This document shows, piece after piece, positions 16,767 through 25,872 of a stretch of 53,607 bases of DNA. The position numbers and the translations under genes are program-made. The notes below the pieces were generated by a model. That model ran no database searches and was not told where the DNA came from. It saw only the letters and a list, made by a program, of their open reading frames with translations. This DNA is from an uncultured Saprospirales bacterium (GTDB lineage: Bacteria; Bacteroidota; Bacteroidia; Chitinophagales; Saprospiraceae): contig CALMIR010000125.1 in the NCBI GenBank assembly GCA_937864265.1, forward strand, positions 1 to 53,607, written 5' to 3'. Positions within the stretch are counted from its first letter, which is position 1; each line of letters starts with the position of its first letter.

Positions 16767-18842
16767 TCACTCCACCAAAACCTCATCCAAAAACACCCAG
16801 CAGGGTGCGCCAGGTGCAGCATGCCAGGGCGGGTTCACCAGATTGCCCAAAACGTCCACCCGGATATAACGGGCTCGTATTGGCTCGAAGTGGAGTGTAA
16901 AATTAAACGTTTTGGCCAATCCTGGCTCTGGTGCGGTGGGAATATCTCTGCTTGCTATTGATGTCAATGCCCCAGGTTTTTTTCCCCCTGCCACCTTTAT
17001 CCCTTTTGGAAAAAAAATATATGCATTGGTATCTTCCAGTGCGCCCAGGGTGATGCTGGATACTTCTTTTTCCTCGCCCAGATCGAGTAGTATTTCTACG
17101 TTTTCTTTTTCCCAACCCAGCCACAGCCCATCCGAAAAGCGATTGCTGCCTTTGTTGAAATCAATCAAACTTTTTTCTCCTTGAGCGGCATAGCGCGGAT
17201 TGGGCTTTTTATTCAGTCGAATGGTTTGGGGGCGATAGCGCGCACGTACGAATTGCCGCTCGGTCAATTCACTAGAAGCCCAGCCGGTTTTAAATGATTT
17301 GGCGCGAAGCAGCGTAGTGGCTTCGAGTAAAATAGGCGATTCGTAGCGAAGGGCATTGGAATCCGGTTCTGTGCCATCCAAAGTGTAACGGATGTCCACC
17401 CCTTTGAAGTTGAGCTTGAGTTCCACCCGCATCGTATCTTGAAAAATTTCCTGGTCAGGTGGAAAAATAGCAGGGGCATTCAGTTGCACCGCTTGAAAAG
17501 CAGTATCGTGTTCCATCCCTGTCCATACCCGAATGCCTGGGATATGCTCTTTTAATTGCTGAATACCCGCATCGCTAATATTGGTTTGCCAAATGTATAG
17601 GTCTTTCAAGCGGGGCAATTGATACAACGCATTGAGTGCCTCATCGCTCACCGGGGTAGCGTAAATATTCAACACTTGTAGCCATGCTGCCTGTTTGAGG
17701 AAACGGAGGCCAGGGCCTTGCAGGGCAGTATGGTGCAGGCTAAGGTGCTGCAAATGGGGCAATTTTTCCAACACAGCAAGCATGTCGTCATCTACTGGGG
17801 TATGGCTCAAATCCAAGCGCGTTATTTGACGAGAGGCTTTTTTAAGCCATTGTAGTTTTTTTTCGTTCAGGTTGGAATCGTTCGATAAATCGGCCTCCAA
17901 TAGTGGGCTTCCCTGCGCAATCGGTAGCAAATTAATACCCTGAGCCCGAATTTTTTGCAAGGTACTTGGCTTGAGTGGACGTACCATTTTGCTCAATTGT
18001 GCCTGGGGGTCTCCTTTTTGGGCAAGTAGCAATGCTTTTACAGCAGGGGGTTGCGTTGCGTTTTCCAACAGCAGGGTGGTATCTGCTCCATTTTCAATCC
18101 ACCATTGGATGAGGGCCAATTCCTCTGCTTCTATTTGGGGCAAACCGACTGGTGGCATGTGTTCTTCGTGCTGTGCGGGCAAAATAATCCGCTGAATCAA
18201 CAAGCTTTCCCAGGGTTTGCCGGGATGGATTGCCTCGCCCTGTTCGCCGCCCTTGAACAAAGCCTGAGTCGTGTGCATCATCAAGCGGCCTTTGGTTTTA
18301 TCTGGATTGTGGCAACTCACGCATTTTTCCGCCAAAATGGGTTGAACGAGCTGATGATACACGGTAGGCGCAATTTGTTGGTTAGCAGCCGTTTTTTCAA
18401 CCGAATTATAACCCACCATTCGGGCAATCGGTGCTGGTGCGTGTTCCCACAAAAAATTTTCGCCATGCGTCAGGTTCGCACCCAAATGCCCTGCCACGGC
18501 AATGAAGATAAAACTGGTGATCAAGGCAGGTAAACGATAGGATGCCTTATGGCGCAACAGCCAGGTGGCTACTGCCAGCACAGCCGCAGCAAATCCCGAA
18601 TATTGATGCCACAATACGGCACTGCGCTCATAGCCGCCTTCCAGCGATAGCCAATAGCCGAATAAAGCCGTCAGCACGGCACTGGCCATGCCCAACAGGA
18701 GCGTAAAATGCAAGGCCGCCCGGAGTTCCATTTGTTTCGTCCATCGCATCCAAAGCTCCATCGCTAGCGCCAGTATCAAAAAGCCGATGGGCAGGTGGAG
18801 CAATAAAGGGTGAAATCGACCAAAAAAATAGAAGGTTTCCAT
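16767..18842 (-). CDS. Membrane protein with DUF2231, c-type cytochrome, leucine-rich repeat and chitobiase-like domains
   Basis: A 691-residue multidomain protein. The first about 135 residues form four hydrophobic helices of DUF2231 type (METFYFFGRFHPLLLHLPIG). A planctomycete-type cytochrome c domain follows with a single haem motif CVSCH (about 176-180) and HEEHMPPVGLPQIEAEE as likely distal ligand region. Leucine-rich repeats run about 310-430 (ITRLDLSHTPVDDDMLAVLE, LQHLSLHHTALQGPGLRFL). A chitobiase-like beta domain (KGVDIRYTLDGTEPDS) and a discoidin-like C terminus ending WHAAPGAPCWVFLDEVLVE close the protein. It would sit in the inner membrane with a periplasmic haem. It is the last gene of a five-gene operon, 11 bp after the sialidase gene. 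Function unknown; possibly an electron-transfer or anchoring component. Confidence 0.82.
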   Translation of the reverse strand: METFYFFGRFHPLLLHLPIGFLILALAMELWMRWTKQMELRAALHFTLLLGMASAVLTALFGYWLSLEGGYERSAVLWHQYSGFAAAVLAVATWLLRHKASYRLPALITSFIFIAVAGHLGANLTHGENFLWEHAPAPIARMVGYNSVEKTAANQQIAPTVYHQLVQPILAEKCVSCHNPDKTKGRLMMHTTQALFKGGEQGEAIHPGKPWESLLIQRIILPAQHEEHMPPVGLPQIEAEELALIQWWIENGADTTLLLENATQPPAVKALLLAQKGDPQAQLSKMVRPLKPSTLQKIRAQGINLLPIAQGSPLLEADLSNDSNLNEKKLQWLKKASRQITRLDLSHTPVDDDMLAVLEKLPHLQHLSLHHTALQGPGLRFLKQAAWLQVLNIYATPVSDEALNALYQLPRLKDLYIWQTNISDAGIQQLKEHIPGIRVWTGMEHDTAFQAVQLNAPAIFPPDQEIFQDTMRVELKLNFKGVDIRYTLDGTEPDSNALRYESPILLEATTLLRAKSFKTGWASSELTERQFVRARYRPQTIRLNKKPNPRYAAQGEKSLIDFNKGSNRFSDGLWLGWEKENVEILLDLGEEKEVSSITLGALEDTNAYIFFPKGIKVAGGKKPGALTSIASRDIPTAPEPGLAKTFNFTLHFEPIRARYIRVDVLGNLVNPPWHAAPGAPCWVFLDEVLVE

Positions 18843-18853
18843 GTGTTCTGTGT

Positions 18854-20773
18854 TTAAAAAGCAAGTATCTCATCCACAAACAACCAAGCGGGCGTACCCT
18901 TGCCCGGATGCCACTCCGGAATGGGGCCAGCACTGCGTATTTCGAGTTTCCAGTACTTGGACTTGGGCAAATCGGCTGTTATTTTATAAAAAGAATGGCT
19001 AGAAAAGGCATCGGATGAAATGGTCGAAAAATCCCATTCACCTGCCAGTTGATAGTTTTGCCCATTTTTAGAAGTCCACACCCGAATGCCTTTAGGCGGG
19101 AAAATCCAGGAATCCGGGTCGCTCAAAGCACTTATCCAGATATTGCCGATTTTTTCCGCCTTGGTATATTCCCATTCCCACACGGCATCACCTGTAAAGC
19201 CCAGCCATTGTTCACTTCGAAAATCACTTGTCCCCCTGGCTTTATTCCAGGCAGTTTTTCCGCCCATACCGGCATATTGAGGTGCTGGCGCTGTACTCAA
19301 TTCATATTTCTCCGGACTTGGAGCTATTGGTAATTGCACAAACTCGGCGCTGGCTATTGGGCTGGGCTGGCAACAATCGTGGAAAACGGCTGCCTTTAGG
19401 ATACAGGTTTTGTCAATTTCTAATGGGTTGGAATACAGCGGTGATTCTTGGTTGGGGGGGGTACTATCCAGGGTATAGTGGATGCTTGCGCCGCCCAGTT
19501 GGAATGGGATACTGACCTTGGCTGTTTGCTCAAAAAGGCTGTTGTCAAAAACAATTTTGGGTGAAGCCAAGCGGAAACTTTTTCCTATGGCCCAGTCATC
19601 GTGCAGCCATTTGTCCAACCAAGGATAAGCGGCCACATCCAGTCCTGCGACCAACCATTTCCAGTTGAAAAGGGTAAAATGGATGCCGCCTTCATTGCCG
19701 TGTTCGTACAACAACCCGATAGTGCCTTCTTGGGTTTGCACCAAATCGGAATAAGCGGAGTCCCCAGCACGGATGCTTCTGGCCATCATCCAGTTTTGAC
19801 CATTGTCCAGGCTGATTTGAAGGCTCATATTTTTCCGGGTACTTTCGTGAAATGGATTGGCGTAGAGCAAAACTTGTTTTTCCAGCGGCGTTTGAACGCT
19901 GAGCATACTGGATTGGCAAATGGGACTGACCAATTGTGCTTGAAACCAGGTCGTATCCCAACTGGCGCCTCCGTCAGAGCTGAGGGCGCAAATTTTTCGA
20001 TGGGCAATACCTGCCTGATCGCGTGCAATAAGCAGCAATTTATCGTCGGAACGCTGAACGAGCATGGCTTCGTTCGATCCGGGGATGTCCAGAGATTGGC
20101 CTAGTTGCCAGCTTTTCCCATGATCGTCGCTATAAAAAGCATGCGTTCGGTATTCTTTAAACTGATCTTGCGGATCGCCGAAAGAGTGATTAGCGGGGAT
20201 GATAAGTCGGCCTTGGTGGGGCCCTTGGGTGATTTGGAGGGCGTGTCCGGGGCCGTTGGCGTAGGAGCGCCATTCTGGCAGTTTCACCCAAGTTGTGATA
20301 TCCACAGGCTGGCCTGCGCGATAGTCATTTCCCGTAAGGGCAAGGAACCATACTTTCCTAACACCCTTGCCTTGGCGGATCTCCGCCTCCGGCTGATCGC
20401 CCGTATTGTAAAAGAGCAAAACCCGCCCTTCCGGATACGCCGGATCAAAAGTGTCCACCACCGGACAAGGGTTGCCCGCTTGTAAAGTGCCATTTTCAAC
20501 GACTACTTGAAGCGGCGTCCAATTCAGGCCACCGTCCTGGCTAACACGAAGTACAATGTCCACATCGCCAAAGTCGGCACAATTTTCCTTCCTGCCTTCG
20601 GCAAATGCCAACAAATCGCCCGAAGGTGCTTTTACAATAGCGGGAATCCTAAAACAGGCATAGCCCGATGTGCTATTTTGAAAAAGCGGTATTTCCCGAA
20701 AGGTGGCGGCTTCCTGCGCCCAGAGCCAGTAGGCGTTTAGTGTCAGCAATAGGATGAGTTGGTACCTGGACAT
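18854..20773 (-). CDS. Exo-alpha-sialidase (GH33 type) with C-terminal accessory domains
   Basis: A 639-residue exported sialidase that removes terminal sialic acids from glycoconjugates. The start ATG at 20773 gives a signal peptide (MSRYQLILLLTLNAYWLWAQ) and is only 7 bp after the upstream gene. The six-bladed propeller has the FRIP motif (YACFRIPAIV) near residue 38 and four Asp boxes: SQDGGLNW, SDDHGKSW, SSDGGASW and SLDNGQNW. A chitobiase-like beta domain (GASIHYTLDSTPPNQ) and a discoidin-like C terminus ending WHPGKGTPAWLFVDEILAF follow; the latter is homologous to the end of the neighbouring cytochrome protein. Secretion is Sec-dependent and no T9SS domain is seen. It is well placed to feed the glycan genes downstream and upstream. 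Confidence 0.9.
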   Translation of the reverse strand: MSRYQLILLLTLNAYWLWAQEAATFREIPLFQNSTSGYACFRIPAIVKAPSGDLLAFAEGRKENCADFGDVDIVLRVSQDGGLNWTPLQVVVENGTLQAGNPCPVVDTFDPAYPEGRVLLFYNTGDQPEAEIRQGKGVRKVWFLALTGNDYRAGQPVDITTWVKLPEWRSYANGPGHALQITQGPHQGRLIIPANHSFGDPQDQFKEYRTHAFYSDDHGKSWQLGQSLDIPGSNEAMLVQRSDDKLLLIARDQAGIAHRKICALSSDGGASWDTTWFQAQLVSPICQSSMLSVQTPLEKQVLLYANPFHESTRKNMSLQISLDNGQNWMMARSIRAGDSAYSDLVQTQEGTIGLLYEHGNEGGIHFTLFNWKWLVAGLDVAAYPWLDKWLHDDWAIGKSFRLASPKIVFDNSLFEQTAKVSIPFQLGGASIHYTLDSTPPNQESPLYSNPLEIDKTCILKAAVFHDCCQPSPIASAEFVQLPIAPSPEKYELSTAPAPQYAGMGGKTAWNKARGTSDFRSEQWLGFTGDAVWEWEYTKAEKIGNIWISALSDPDSWIFPPKGIRVWTSKNGQNYQLAGEWDFSTISSDAFSSHSFYKITADLPKSKYWKLEIRSAGPIPEWHPGKGTPAWLFVDEILAF

Positions 20774-20780
20774 GAGCTTG

Positions 20781-21830
20781 TTATACTTTGATGAGTTTGA
20801 TGGGGTAGGTTTTACCTGAATTCCATTGGGCGACATACAGGTTTTCATCTTCATCCACGCACACATCGTGCGGGTGTTTGAATACTGAAATGGCCTGATA
20901 CAAGGGTTGCAATAGTCCATTTTCATAAACAGGTTCGTTGCCACCTGGTACAGAAATGACTTTATCTGCTCCATCAAGTATGGTGATAAACCCGGAATCG
21001 GCCTGGCTCATGCTACCCGAACGCAAGGTCGCACAATACACCTGCTGCCCGTGTATTACAGGGCGGCAGATGAAAGCTCCCGGAATGGGAATCACCTCCT
21101 GCAACTCGCCGGAAAGCGAAAAACGCTTGAGCTTGTTTTGCTGCCGGGCAGTGATGAGCAAACTTGGCTCACCTGCTTGGCGCGTATCCAAACAGATACC
21201 ATGCGCGTTATCAAAATGGGCTTCTCCTTCGCCTCTGCCCCCAAAAACATGCAATAGCTCACCTTTTGCATTGTAATGTAGGATGTATTGCAGCCCATAG
21301 CCATCGGCAACATACACATCGCCATTGGGTGCTATGGCTGTTTCGGTGGGGATGTATTGCTCAGGAGATTCGTATTTGCCGGAATCGGCAGGATAGGGAA
21401 ATACCTGTACGATTTGTCCACGAATAGTCGTTTTGATGACTTCGTGTCGGTTGTTATCCGCAATGTATAGGAAATCTTCGCCATTTTCTACATGCAGGGT
21501 AAGTCCATGTGCGCCGGGAAAACCCTGGCCCCATACTTCTAGTAGTCGCCCCGATTTGTCGTAGATGATCACATTATTCCGGGTATCATTGGTCAGCAAC
21601 ACGATTCTACCTTTTGAATCCTGCACCATTTCGTGGCAATCATTGACCGGATAAAAGTGGGCATCCAGTGCCCCCCAATTGAGGTCTATTTTATAACGGT
21701 GGGTGTGATGGCCTATAATAAGCTGATCCCAATGCGCCCAGTAGGAACACACAGCAGCATGCCCCGCTTTGGCCCAGCCGGCTCCGGCTATGGATAAGCC
21801 CAATGTCTTTAGAAATGTCTTCCTGTTCAT
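20781..21830 (-). CDS. NHL-repeat six-bladed beta-propeller protein
   Basis: A 349-residue exported protein. The N terminus MNRKTFLKTLGLSIAGAGWA is a twin-arginine-like signal (RK variant). Repeats typical of NHL/peptidylglycine-lyase-like propellers recur about every 45-50 residues, for example VYDKSGRLLEVWGQGFPGAHGL, NGDVYVADGYGLQYI, KGELLHVFGGRGEGEAHFD and DENLYVAQWNSG. Such propellers bind ligands or act as lyases, but no activity can be named. It lies 2 bp after the DUF1501 gene and 7 bp before the sialidase gene, within the same operon. It could present a ligand or scaffold for the periplasmic enzymes (inference). Confidence 0.8.
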   Translation of the reverse strand: MNRKTFLKTLGLSIAGAGWAKAGHAAVCSYWAHWDQLIIGHHTHRYKIDLNWGALDAHFYPVNDCHEMVQDSKGRIVLLTNDTRNNVIIYDKSGRLLEVWGQGFPGAHGLTLHVENGEDFLYIADNNRHEVIKTTIRGQIVQVFPYPADSGKYESPEQYIPTETAIAPNGDVYVADGYGLQYILHYNAKGELLHVFGGRGEGEAHFDNAHGICLDTRQAGEPSLLITARQQNKLKRFSLSGELQEVIPIPGAFICRPVIHGQQVYCATLRSGSMSQADSGFITILDGADKVISVPGGNEPVYENGLLQPLYQAISVFKHPHDVCVDEDENLYVAQWNSGKTYPIKLIKV

Positions 21831-21832
21831 GC

Positions 21833-23314
21833 TTAGGCTAAAATAGATGAAACCACTTGCCCGTGAACATCTGTCAAGCGATAACGCCGCCCCTGAAATT
21901 TGTAGGTCAGCCGCTCGTGGTCAATGCCCAGTAAATGAAGCAAGGTTGCCTGAAAATCGTGAATGTGCAGCGGGTCTTTGACGATGTTGTAGCCAAAATC
22001 ATCGGTTTCGCCATATACCAGTCCGGGCTTGATGCCGCCACCTGCCATCCATATCGTAAAGCATCGGGGGTGGTGGTCGCGGCCATAGTTGTTTTCGGTA
22101 AGGGTGCCCTGAGAGTAATTGGTACGGCCAAATTCTCCGCCCCAAATCACGAGGGTATCATCCAGCAAGCCGCGCTGCTTCAAATCGAGCACTAGGGCTG
22201 CGGAAGCCTGATCCACATCTTTGGCCTGCTTGGCAACGGCAATAGGGAGGTTGTCGTGTTGATCCCAACCCATGTGGTACAATTGCACGAAGCGCACGTC
22301 GCGTTCTATCAGGCGGCGCGCCAGCAGGCAATTGGCTGCGTAGGTACCCGGAATCATGGCATCAGGGCCATACATGCGGTAAATGTACTCGGGTTCGTCA
22401 GAAATATCCATCACCTCCGGCACCGATGTTTGCATGCGGTAGGCCATTTCGTACTGGGCAATGCGGCTGCTGATTTCCGGATCGCCCAGTTCTTCCAGTT
22501 GTTTGGCATTGAGCGCGGCAACTCGATCCAGCATTTGCCGCCTGCTTTCTCTGGTCAAGCCCTCTGGGTCGTTGAGGTACAGCACCGGGTCGGCGCCAGA
22601 GCGAAACTGGACACCTTGGTGAAGCGAATGCAGAAAGCCATTGCCCCACAGACGGGAATAAAGTGGTTGGCCATTGGGGCGGCCACTTCCTCTGGAGAGC
22701 AATACACAAAAAGTGGGTAGGTTTTCGTTGGTGCTTCCCAGGCCATAGCTGATCCAAGAGCCCATGCAGGGGCGGCCAGGCTGTTGCGATCCTGTTTGAA
22801 AAAAAGTAATGGCCGGATCGTGGTTGATGGCCTCCGTAAACATGGACTTGACGATACAGATATCGTCCACGATTTTTGAAGTATAAGGAAGTAACTCGCT
22901 GACCCAAGCACCGCTATTGCCGTATTGCTTGAAATCGTAAAAAGAGCCGACTAAGGGGAAAGAACTTTGGCCGGATGTCATTCCCGTGAGGCGTTGCCCT
23001 TGCCGTATAGACTCGGGCAGGTCTTCGCCTCGACGCTGATTGAGTAGGGGCTTGTAGTCGAACAATTCCAATTGGGATGGCCCCCCGCTTTGAAATAGGT
23101 ATATGATGCGCTTTGCTTTTGGCGCAAAATGGGTCAAGCCCAAAGCTCCCCCGCCCAGCACGCCGGCATCTTGTAGTAGCCCGTTTTCATCCGGGCGAAA
23201 ACAGCGCGTACCCATTAAACTGGCCAGTGCAGCAGTACCTATTCCGATGCTGGCTTTGGAAAAAAAAGCGCGTCGGTTCATCAGGTAGCTGCGTTCTTCT
23301 ATAGGGTTGGACAT
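21833..23314 (-). CDS. DUF1501 family protein, sulfatase-like, with twin-arginine-like signal
   Basis: A 493-residue protein whose N terminus [20 protein letters not shown] with [14 protein letters not shown] is a typical twin-arginine signal of this family. Family motifs are [73 protein letters not shown] and [16 protein letters not shown], which carry the likely metal-binding Asp, His and Glu residues of the alkaline phosphatase superfamily. It belongs to the branch always encoded with DUF1549/DUF1553 (PSCyt1-PSD1) proteins in Planctomycetes and some Bacteroidota, as here. The substrate is unknown; sulfate-ester or related chemistry is an inference from fold only. It is 41 bp after the DUF1553 gene. 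Confidence 0.88.
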   Translation of the reverse strand: MSNPIEERSYLMNRRAFFSKASIGIGTAALASLMGTRCFRPDENGLLQDAGVLGGGALGLTHFAPKAKRIIYLFQSGGPSQLELFDYKPLLNQRRGEDLPESIRQGQRLTGMTSGQSSFPLVGSFYDFKQYGNSGAWVSELLPYTSKIVDDICIVKSMFTEAINHDPAITFFQTGSQQPGRPCMGSWISYGLGSTNENLPTFCVLLSRGSGRPNGQPLYSRLWGNGFLHSLHQGVQFRSGADPVLYLNDPEGLTRESRRQMLDRVAALNAKQLEELGDPEISSRIAQYEMAYRMQTSVPEVMDISDEPEYIYRMYGPDAMIPGTYAANCLLARRLIERDVRFVQLYHMGWDQHDNLPIAVAKQAKDVDQASAALVLDLKQRGLLDDTLVIWGGEFGRTNYSQGTLTENNYGRDHHPRCFTIWMAGGGIKPGLVYGETDDFGYNIVKDPLHIHDFQATLLHLLGIDHERLTYKFQGRRYRLTDVHGQVVSSILA

Positions 23315-23355
23315 GATTTTTTATTTTTAGATTCCTTTTATTTGTGTAAAAAAGT

Positions 23356-25734
23356 TCATCCTCTGGAGATCGTTTCATCCAGGTTGAAAATGGCATTGGC
23401 CACTACGACTAGTGCGGCCATTTCAGCATCGGGTAATAGGTTCTTTTGCGGATACTGGCCGATGGCCAAAAAGGCTTTAGCTTCTTCCTGATTGGATTCA
23501 AAACGGGCGGCCTCCTGCTGTAAAAGTTCCAACAAGGTCTGTTTTTCTTGGTGGTCTGGTGATCGCGAGGTCGCGAGTTGGAACATGAATTCGATTTGCC
23601 TGTCTTGATCCGTTTCGTTGGTTTCGACCGACCTGTAAGCCAACACCCGACAGGCTTCTATTATTTGGGGGTCATTCAAGAGGACCAAGGCTTGGAGCGG
23701 GGTGCTGGTGCGCTGCCGTTTTACCACGCAAAAATCGCGGGTAGGCGCATCAAAAGCCATCATGCTAGGCGGCGGAACGGTGCGTTTCCAAAAGGTATAA
23801 AGGCTGCGGCGGTAGAGGTCTTCGCCGCTGTCTTGTACATAAACGGAGGTGCTACCGCCACCACCGCCAGTTGTTTCTTCCCATATCCCTTCCGGTTGAT
23901 AGGGCTTTACGCTAGGGCCACCTACTTGACCGGACATGAGGCCGCTAATGGCTAACGCATGGTCGCGAATGGTTTCGGCACTCAATCTGAGGCGGGGGGC
24001 ACGGGCCAAGAGTAGGTTTTGAGGGTCGCGTTCCAGTAGCTCTGGGTTGGTTTGGGTTGATTGTTGGTAGGTGGCCGACAGCACGATGTATTTCAGAAAT
24101 TGTTTGACGTCCCAGTTGTCTTCCATGAATTTTAGGGTCAACCAGTCTAACAATTCAGGATGAGTAGGCAGGGCACCTTGACTGCCAAAGTCTTCCGGTG
24201 TAGCTACAATACCCGTTCCAAAAAGCTGCTGCCAAAAACGGTTGACGGTCACTCTGGCCATGAGCGGATGTTGCGGAGATAATAGCCATTCTGCCAGCCC
24301 GAGGCGGTTTTTGGGCCACTCATTCGACAGGAGACCCAAGTTTTCCGGGGTTTCGGGCAATACTGGCTCGGTGGGTTGATCGTATAGCCCCCGGTTTAAT
24401 ATGAAAGCTTGCCGGGGTGTTTCCATCTCCTGCATCACCATCAGGGGTATTGTTTCTAGGGAGTCTAGGTTTTTAATAAAAGTGAGTTGTGCCTCTATGT
24501 CCTTTTTGCTGAGCATCAATATTGGTTCGGGGAAGTCACCATATTTCTCGATCAATCCTTTTTCTGGAACGTTGTTGAAAAAGCTGAACAATTGGAAATA
24601 TTCTTTTTGCGAAATGGGGTCGTATTTGTGGTCGTGGCAACGGGCACATTCCATAGTCAAACCCAAAAAAGCCGTAGCGAAGGTCTGAGTGCGGTCGGCC
24701 ACGTATTCTACCCGGTACTCTTCCGGTATTACGCCACCTTCCTGGGTGATTTTATGGTTGCGATTGAATCCGGTGGCTATCATTTGTTCTTTGGTGGCTT
24801 GGGGGAGCATATCGCCAGCCAATTGCCAGCGAATGAATTGATCGTAGGGCATATTTTGCTGAAAAGCGTGAATGACCCAGTCGCGCCAAGGCCACATGAT
24901 GCGCTCTAGGTCGTCTTGATAGCCGTGGGTATCCGCATAGCGGGCAATATCTAGCCAACGACCCGTCATGTGTTCGGCATAAGCATCGGACTGAAGCATT
25001 TCGTCCACTACCTTTTCGTAGGCATTGGGCGAATCGTCTTGCAAGAAGGCTTGCACTTGCTCCCATTGTGGGGGCAGTCCTGTCAGGTCGAAGCTCAGCC
25101 TGCGAATGAGCTTTTCTTTGGAAGCCGCCGGATTCGGGCTTAGACCTTCCTGTTCTAATCGAGCCAAGACAAAGGCGTCTATCTCATTTTTCACCCAGGC
25201 TTTATTTTCCACCTGCGGAATGGCTGGCTTTTTAGGAGGTATAAAAGCCCAGTGTTTTTTCCAAACAGCGCCCTGGGCAATCCATTTTTTGAGTATTTCT
25301 TTTTCATAAGGCTCTAAGACCAAATTGGACTCCAGAGGAGGCATTATTTCATTCGGGTCGTCGGTATAAATGCGGTGTATTAGGGTGCTATTGGCTACAT
25401 CACCTGCGATGATGGCGTAGTGATCCTGTTTTTCGCCCAAGGCCGCAAATGCGCCTTCCTCGGTGTCCAAACGAAGCCCGGCTTCTCTGGTTTTCTCATC
25501 CGGGCCATGGCATTTAAAGCACCGGTCGGACAGAATGGGCTTGACATGGAAGTTGAAGTCCACCTGCTCGGGTACGATTGGGGTGCTTGTCAATACTCCG
25601 GGCTGATCCTGTTTATTCGCTGAATTTTGGCAACCCACCATCATCAGGCCAAGCCCCCAAAAGAGCAATAATAAAAAGGATGGGGCAAAAGTCCCTAGTC
25701 GCTTGCTTTTCAAAAAGCTTATTTGATTTTTCAT
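23356..25734 (-). CDS. Lipoprotein with PSCyt1, DUF1549 (PSCyt2) and DUF1553 (PSD1) domains
   Basis: A 792-residue protein starting at ATG 25734. The signal ends in a lipobox (MMVGC at about 34-38), so it is likely a lipoprotein. Two haem-type motifs are visible: CFKCH in RCFKCHGPDEKTREAG (about 70) and CARCH in MECARCHDHKYDPIS (about 355). The first defines PSCyt1, the second the PSCyt2/DUF1549 domain. The C-terminal DUF1553 domain contains TVNRFWQQLFGTGIV and FGSQGALPTHPELLDWL. This architecture is the hallmark of planctomycete genes paired with DUF1501, as the next gene shows. The function is unknown; a periplasmic redox role linked to polymer breakdown is often supposed. It is the first gene of the five-gene operon. 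Confidence 0.9.
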   Translation of the reverse strand: MKNQISFLKSKRLGTFAPSFLLLLFWGLGLMMVGCQNSANKQDQPGVLTSTPIVPEQVDFNFHVKPILSDRCFKCHGPDEKTREAGLRLDTEEGAFAALGEKQDHYAIIAGDVANSTLIHRIYTDDPNEIMPPLESNLVLEPYEKEILKKWIAQGAVWKKHWAFIPPKKPAIPQVENKAWVKNEIDAFVLARLEQEGLSPNPAASKEKLIRRLSFDLTGLPPQWEQVQAFLQDDSPNAYEKVVDEMLQSDAYAEHMTGRWLDIARYADTHGYQDDLERIMWPWRDWVIHAFQQNMPYDQFIRWQLAGDMLPQATKEQMIATGFNRNHKITQEGGVIPEEYRVEYVADRTQTFATAFLGLTMECARCHDHKYDPISQKEYFQLFSFFNNVPEKGLIEKYGDFPEPILMLSKKDIEAQLTFIKNLDSLETIPLMVMQEMETPRQAFILNRGLYDQPTEPVLPETPENLGLLSNEWPKNRLGLAEWLLSPQHPLMARVTVNRFWQQLFGTGIVATPEDFGSQGALPTHPELLDWLTLKFMEDNWDVKQFLKYIVLSATYQQSTQTNPELLERDPQNLLLARAPRLRLSAETIRDHALAISGLMSGQVGGPSVKPYQPEGIWEETTGGGGGSTSVYVQDSGEDLYRRSLYTFWKRTVPPPSMMAFDAPTRDFCVVKRQRTSTPLQALVLLNDPQIIEACRVLAYRSVETNETDQDRQIEFMFQLATSRSPDHQEKQTLLELLQQEAARFESNQEEAKAFLAIGQYPQKNLLPDAEMAALVVVANAIFNLDETISRG

Positions 25735-25809
25735 AATCAAGTTTTGTTAGCTGGTTAAATAAAATTTGTCAGCGAACAATATATTTTCCTACATTTCCAG
25801 CGCAAATAG

Positions 25810-25852
25810 CACCTATTCGTTATTATATTAGCCAGACCTATTAGAATAGGTG
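25810..25852. promoter_or_regulatory. Possible operator: inverted and direct ACCTATT repeats
   Basis: CACCTATTC at 25810-25818 and GAATAGGTG at 25844-25852 form a perfect 9-bp inverted repeat, and a second ACCTATT copy lies at 25836-25842. This places three half-sites in 43 bp between divergently transcribed genes (starts at 25734 and 25873). The pattern suits binding of a dimeric regulator, but no binding protein can be named. Confidence 0.35.
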
Positions 25853-25872
25853 GCATCGGAAGCCGGAAGTTG

